64,000 nt of DNA from Diogma glabrata (Eukaryota; Arthropoda; Insecta; Diptera; Cylindrotomidae): the NCBI GenBank assembly GCA_963693315.1, contig OY856188.1, positions 263,185,162 through 263,249,161 of the forward strand, given 5' to 3'. Made by a program: the position numbers and the translations under genes. The notes below the pieces were generated by a model. The model saw only the letters and a program-made list of their open reading frames with translations. It was not told where the DNA came from and searched no databases. Positions 60,116-64,000 of this stretch are shown here, piece by piece (the first letter of the stretch is position 1; each line of letters begins with the position of its first letter).

Positions 60116-61475
60116 TTTTGAGAAATAACGAAAACGTTTTTTTCATATTAACCCCAACTTTTTAAATCTAAGCCTCCTAAACCGGCTAAAATTCTTGAAT
60201 GTATTGCTGATACGTAAATAAAGTAAGTTGTAAATGGGTTAGGGTCAAATAGGTTAGCTATGACGAGGGTGTTTTCTTTACTTTTTAGACCACAAAAAAT
60301 AAAAAGCGACTTTATTTTTTTTATAACTTGCCTTAGTTTTAATGCAAGGGCATTTTATCAGTAGTCATTTTAAAGGTGTTTGAGCTTTTCAAGACAGGTT
60401 TAACAATTTTTTCTAAAATAACTAGCCGTTTTCCCGTTATTCAACATTGAATGTTCCGATTTTTGCACTCGATGAACAATAGTCTACATTCAACAAGCCA
60501 TAACATAGTTAGTATTGGGTTTACAGTAACAATAAAAAAACCAATTTCTCTTGTGTTTTACAAGCCACAGTTTTGTTTCAGATGATTTTTTCGAAAAATG
60601 TCAGCTTTTTTAATTATTAAAAAAAGTGTGAAAAAACATGCGTTTTTTGGTGGAAAATAGAGATTTTCAGTCACAAATAACTCAAAAACTATTGACTTTT
60701 CGAAAAAAACTCTTTATGGCATTAAATCCTTAAAATTCACTTTTCTATCGGTTTCCGTTGTTATTTTTAGCATGAAAATTTTCACCCCAGAAATTGGGTG
60801 CACTGAAAAAAAATTGAAGTTCATGACAACCTCATCTCGAAATTGGCAGTTGATTATTCATGCAAAGAAAAATTATTTGCAAACAATTTCACTGTGATTG
60901 GGACAACTACACGATAACATTTTCCTAACAACAGAATGAGGTTTATTTAAAATATAAAGTGTTTTATCCAATATAACAGTAGTTGAATAAAGATAATAAC
61001 TGTTTCCCTGAAAACATTTTTCTTTGGCCTTATATCATGAATTTTTCATTTTAAAGTTTAAGTATTTGAGATTAATTGAACTATATTTTATTTTCACATA
61101 AATATTTCGTGTGATTGTCTCAACTTCATCGATTTATAATTGTAGAGTTGTTGAAGCAATTTCGTAGTTTGATTCGCCATATGTGACCGCACGGTGAGGT
61201 TGAGACAATTGCATTTCGATTGGAAATAGGACATGTATTTTCAGTGTGGTAATCAAACCCTGAGTAAAAGCGCAAGTCGTCGTAGGGTAGAATTTGATCT
61301 TTGACTATTCCTTACAAACGTCAAAATTTCAAGCAAATTCATTCTTCATTCATTCATTCATTCTGCTTCAGAGAATTTGGAGCTGAAAACCGTCAATTGC
61401 TGGACTTATTTTATGTTTTTTTTTTAAATAAGGAGGCATAATGTATTTGTTTTATATTGAGGATTAAGTGTGTTT
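60116..61475. other. Noncoding stretch
   Basis: No gene recognised. (CATT)n at 61343-61362. Confidence 0.4.
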
Positions 61476-61479
61476 TTTT

Positions 61480-61600
61480 AAATATTCATGCTTTAGGGCG
61501 TAAAATACTAAAATTACGTATTGTTATTTCAATTGGAAAAAATTGCCTGCATTACACCCGATTTTTGAATCGCAAAATTGCATTTTACGGTATACTCGTA
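61480..61600 (-). repeat. Relative of the hAT internal segment
   Basis: The reverse complement resembles 44612-44745: TTTTACGCCCTAAAGC and ACGATTCAAAAATTG-type phrases occur in both, in the same order. Confidence 0.55.
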
Positions 61601-61618
61601 CAAAAATAAATTTTTTAT

Positions 61619-61836
61619 TCGCCTACATATTAAAGTGTTACTTTATTATTGTGATTTGCGGCCTTAAAGTGTCACTTTTTAACCATATATTTTGTTGTCA
61701 TGGACGTAAGCAAAGAAGTAAAAAACATTTGTATTTGTTTAAATTCTATAAAACAAAAAAATTTTTATCCAAGCAACCCTTCAATTCAAAATTTCATAAT
61801 CCAATCAAAATAGTTGTTATCATTTGTTGTCATTTT
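61619..61836 (+). repeat. Direct repeat pair, copy A
   Basis: TTCGCCTAC..., GATTTGCGGCCTTAAAGT, and then CAATTCAAAATTTCATAATC and ATTTGTTGTCAT. The same order recurs in copy B at 62079-62284, a period near 460 bp. Confidence 0.7.
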
Positions 61837-62078
61837 AAAATATTTTGCTTGCAGCGAATAAAAAATAGTATATGATGCACAGACGTAAGCCATTTTGGAT
61901 TGAATGTGGGTGCAAATCTTGGTTGGCGCCTCTATTCGCAAACTCCACGTACGTCCAAAAACCTTAGCTTTACGTCCTTGCATTATAAAATACTATTTTC
62001 GATCTTATTCTCTGGTTTTGATACTATTTTTCGGAGTTCTAAACTTGTTTATACTGTATTTATTGGTAAAAAGTGGTT

Positions 62079-62284
62079 TCATTCGCCTACGTTTAGTAAA
62101 GTGTTTCTTTATTACTGTAATTTGCGGCCTCAAAGTATTAGTTTTGAACCCTTTTTTTTTTGTTGTCATAGTTACGTCCAAAAAAGGAAAAATCATTTAA
62201 ATTTGTATGACATATATAAAAAATCCAACCTTCAATTCAAAATTTCATAGTTCAATCAAAATAATTGTTATATTTTGTTGTCAT
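62079..62284 (+). repeat. Direct repeat pair, copy B
   Basis: TTCGCCTACG, AATTTGCGGCCTCAAAGT, CAATTCAAAATTTCATAGTT and TTTTGTTGTCAT match copy A with substitutions and small gaps. Confidence 0.7.
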
Positions 62285-62289
62285 AGTTC

Positions 62290-64000
62290 TTTGTTTGAAT
62301 TTGTTTGAAAAAATAACAAATATTTTGGTCAAAAGTTACTTATTCAACATATTTTTATTTCAAAATTTAAACAAAATTTTAATTTTAATTTGATTCATTT
62401 GCTTTAACCGTGACCTCAAGAATATTTATGTAATAATTTTATTTATTGTGTAAGTGTTTAATGATGTTGTTTTGTTTTATTTTTGGAGCAAAAGTTTACA
62501 TTATGAGCGAGGAACGAGTGCGAAAATATTATGCATTAAACACGAACGCAATCCTACATTTTATCCTTAGAGTTGAATTCATATATTTATAAAAATAAAA
62601 CAAAAAGACGATGATGAGACTTTGATCTTTGTTGTTCAATTAAGTTGCAACAATCAAATAAATTTCATTTAATTTCTATTGTATTAATATTTCAAAATTA
62701 AATTAACTCCAGCGAAAGACATGAAATTTCACATAATGAGAAACTAATATTTTTCACATTTGAAAATTAATTCAAATGAAATCATAGTGTAGAGTGTAGA
62801 CCTTCAACCTTCTTACTCCAGAGAGAGGAAGAGAGGAGAGAACCATGCGCATTAGTTAGAATTTATTGGTTTTATAAAATTTAAATGACATCAAAAATGG
62901 TTTTGTTAATTTTTGATAAAATACATTTAAAATTTTTTATGGATTTTTTATGGAAATATTTTGAATTTTTTCAAATCGAAGGTATGGTTGGAAATTTTTT
63001 AGATAAAAGTCCATTTCTCACTTACGTGTTTTGAATGCATTCGAACCTTTCCCGTCAGTGCCATGTTCGAAGCCGTTGGCAAACACGATATCAATTACGC
63101 TACTTAGGTGATGACTGTTTCGAAGTTCATGCATATTAACTTAAGTTAAATTGTTTTTAATCTTTTACATTATATGGGATTATTTTTGCATTAAATTTAA
63201 TGCGTGCGACGAGCTGATCAATACACCTTAACCTCCTCATTCTAGACGTACAGTAGCTTAAATTTGTTTCATCCTGAATTGGTTAGGCGTGATTCCAATA
63301 CTTTGATCCTTAAAATGAGAATTGATTAAACAAGAACTTTTGACCAAGAAAGCAAAGGCAAATTCTACCTGACTGTGAAAAAAGGCAGAACTACCACTTT
63401 GAGCGCTGCTAATACTCTCAAGAGTCTAGAAACAAAAATGAAGAGGTATCGATTTCATCGTCCCCTTAAAAAATAAGATCATTTGATTGGTTTGAAAATT
63501 TTAAAAATGCTTTATGTTTGGTCTGGAGAAACGAGGAAATTTAAACTGAAGATAACATTTCAACGTTTCAACATTTCAACTTTTATCATTTATCTTTTTG
63601 TCGCTATGTAATAGGTTTCAACTCACCATATATATGTAAGGTATATCTTATTTCATTTATCTATCCATCACTAAACAAAACCGGATAACTAATAATAATT
63701 CTAATTATTTTTTCCTGATGTAACTTTTTTGTTGTTGTATACATCTAACAACTCGACAAGATAAAATAACAAATTACTATTTTGATGGATCAAATACAAA
63801 AAAAATTTAACTGAACAACTAACTCAACAAAATATATACATTTAATATCTAAAATAAAAACTTGAAAAAAATCTTAAATCTGACAAATTTAAAACGTTTA
63901 AGATAAAAGAAAAAAAAATTTGCTTGTACAAGAAGAAATCGTGATCAAAAAATTTGTTGAATAGAAAAAAAAATAATTTTTTTTCTATATCTCTTGTTTT
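62290..64000. other. AT-rich stretch to the right edge
   Basis: No gene, TIR pair or tandem array recognised. A GAGAGAGG patch lies near 62818-62840. Confidence 0.4.

Noticed and set aside
61543..62250. ORFs of about 100 aa on the plus strand at the right end
   Set aside because: They lie in the 61.6/62.1 kb direct repeat; frames are not conserved between the two copies.

Overview
The window is strongly AT-rich eukaryotic DNA, most likely from a fly or closely related insect. The clearest evidence is a split neuropeptide gene of the natalisin family (a tachykinin-like family known from insects). It sits among insect-type transposable elements: a 412/mdg1-like Ty3/gypsy element, LOA-like non-LTR elements, a Penelope-like element, hAT, foldback and TIR elements, and tRNA-like SINE-type repeats. 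No bacterial-style genes, operons, rRNA genes or CRISPR arrays were seen.

Layout. 1-4.0 kb: decayed LOA-type non-LTR retrotransposon on the minus strand, running off the left edge. 4.0-8.4 kb: AT-rich intergenic DNA with a (TA)n tract. 8.43-15.36 kb: one complete-length LTR retrotransposon with 809-bp LTRs about 99.5% identical and a 4-bp target duplication. It is recent, but it has a nonsense codon in RNase H and has lost its integrase catalytic core. 15.4-23 kb: TATCGATA-rich patches, a 130-bp tandem repeat ending at a 119-bp MITE, and dispersed inverted repeats. 23.0-25.7 kb: near-perfect 2.6-kb palindrome (foldback element) carrying a transposon-type ORF. 25.8-26.7 kb: TIR element. 28.3-29.7 kb: 5'-truncated Penelope-like element with a GIY-YIG endonuclease.

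30.3-49.9 kb (minus): natalisin precursor gene, four coding exons with matching phases (49918-49596, 38070-37835, 37771-37170, 30664-30347), predicted 492 aa. Its two long introns are filled with transposons. The third intron (6.5 kb) holds scraps of a plus-strand LOA-type element. The first intron (11.5 kb) holds a decayed gypsy element (about 39.8-45.2 kb) split by a hAT element (42312-44979) with a perfect 8-bp target duplication, then a 1.3-kb TIR element.

50.5-54.7 kb: large satellite of the 7-mer TATCTGG, starting about 0.45 kb upstream of the putative natalisin start site, with orientation flips at both ends and a smaller patch at 56.7 kb. 55-64 kb: AT-rich DNA with a second copy of the tRNA-like repeat, a 370-bp (TA)n tract beside a detached foldback terminus, and other dispersed repeats. 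Apart from natalisin I see no certain host gene. Three or four small unrecognised ORFs are listed with low confidence.
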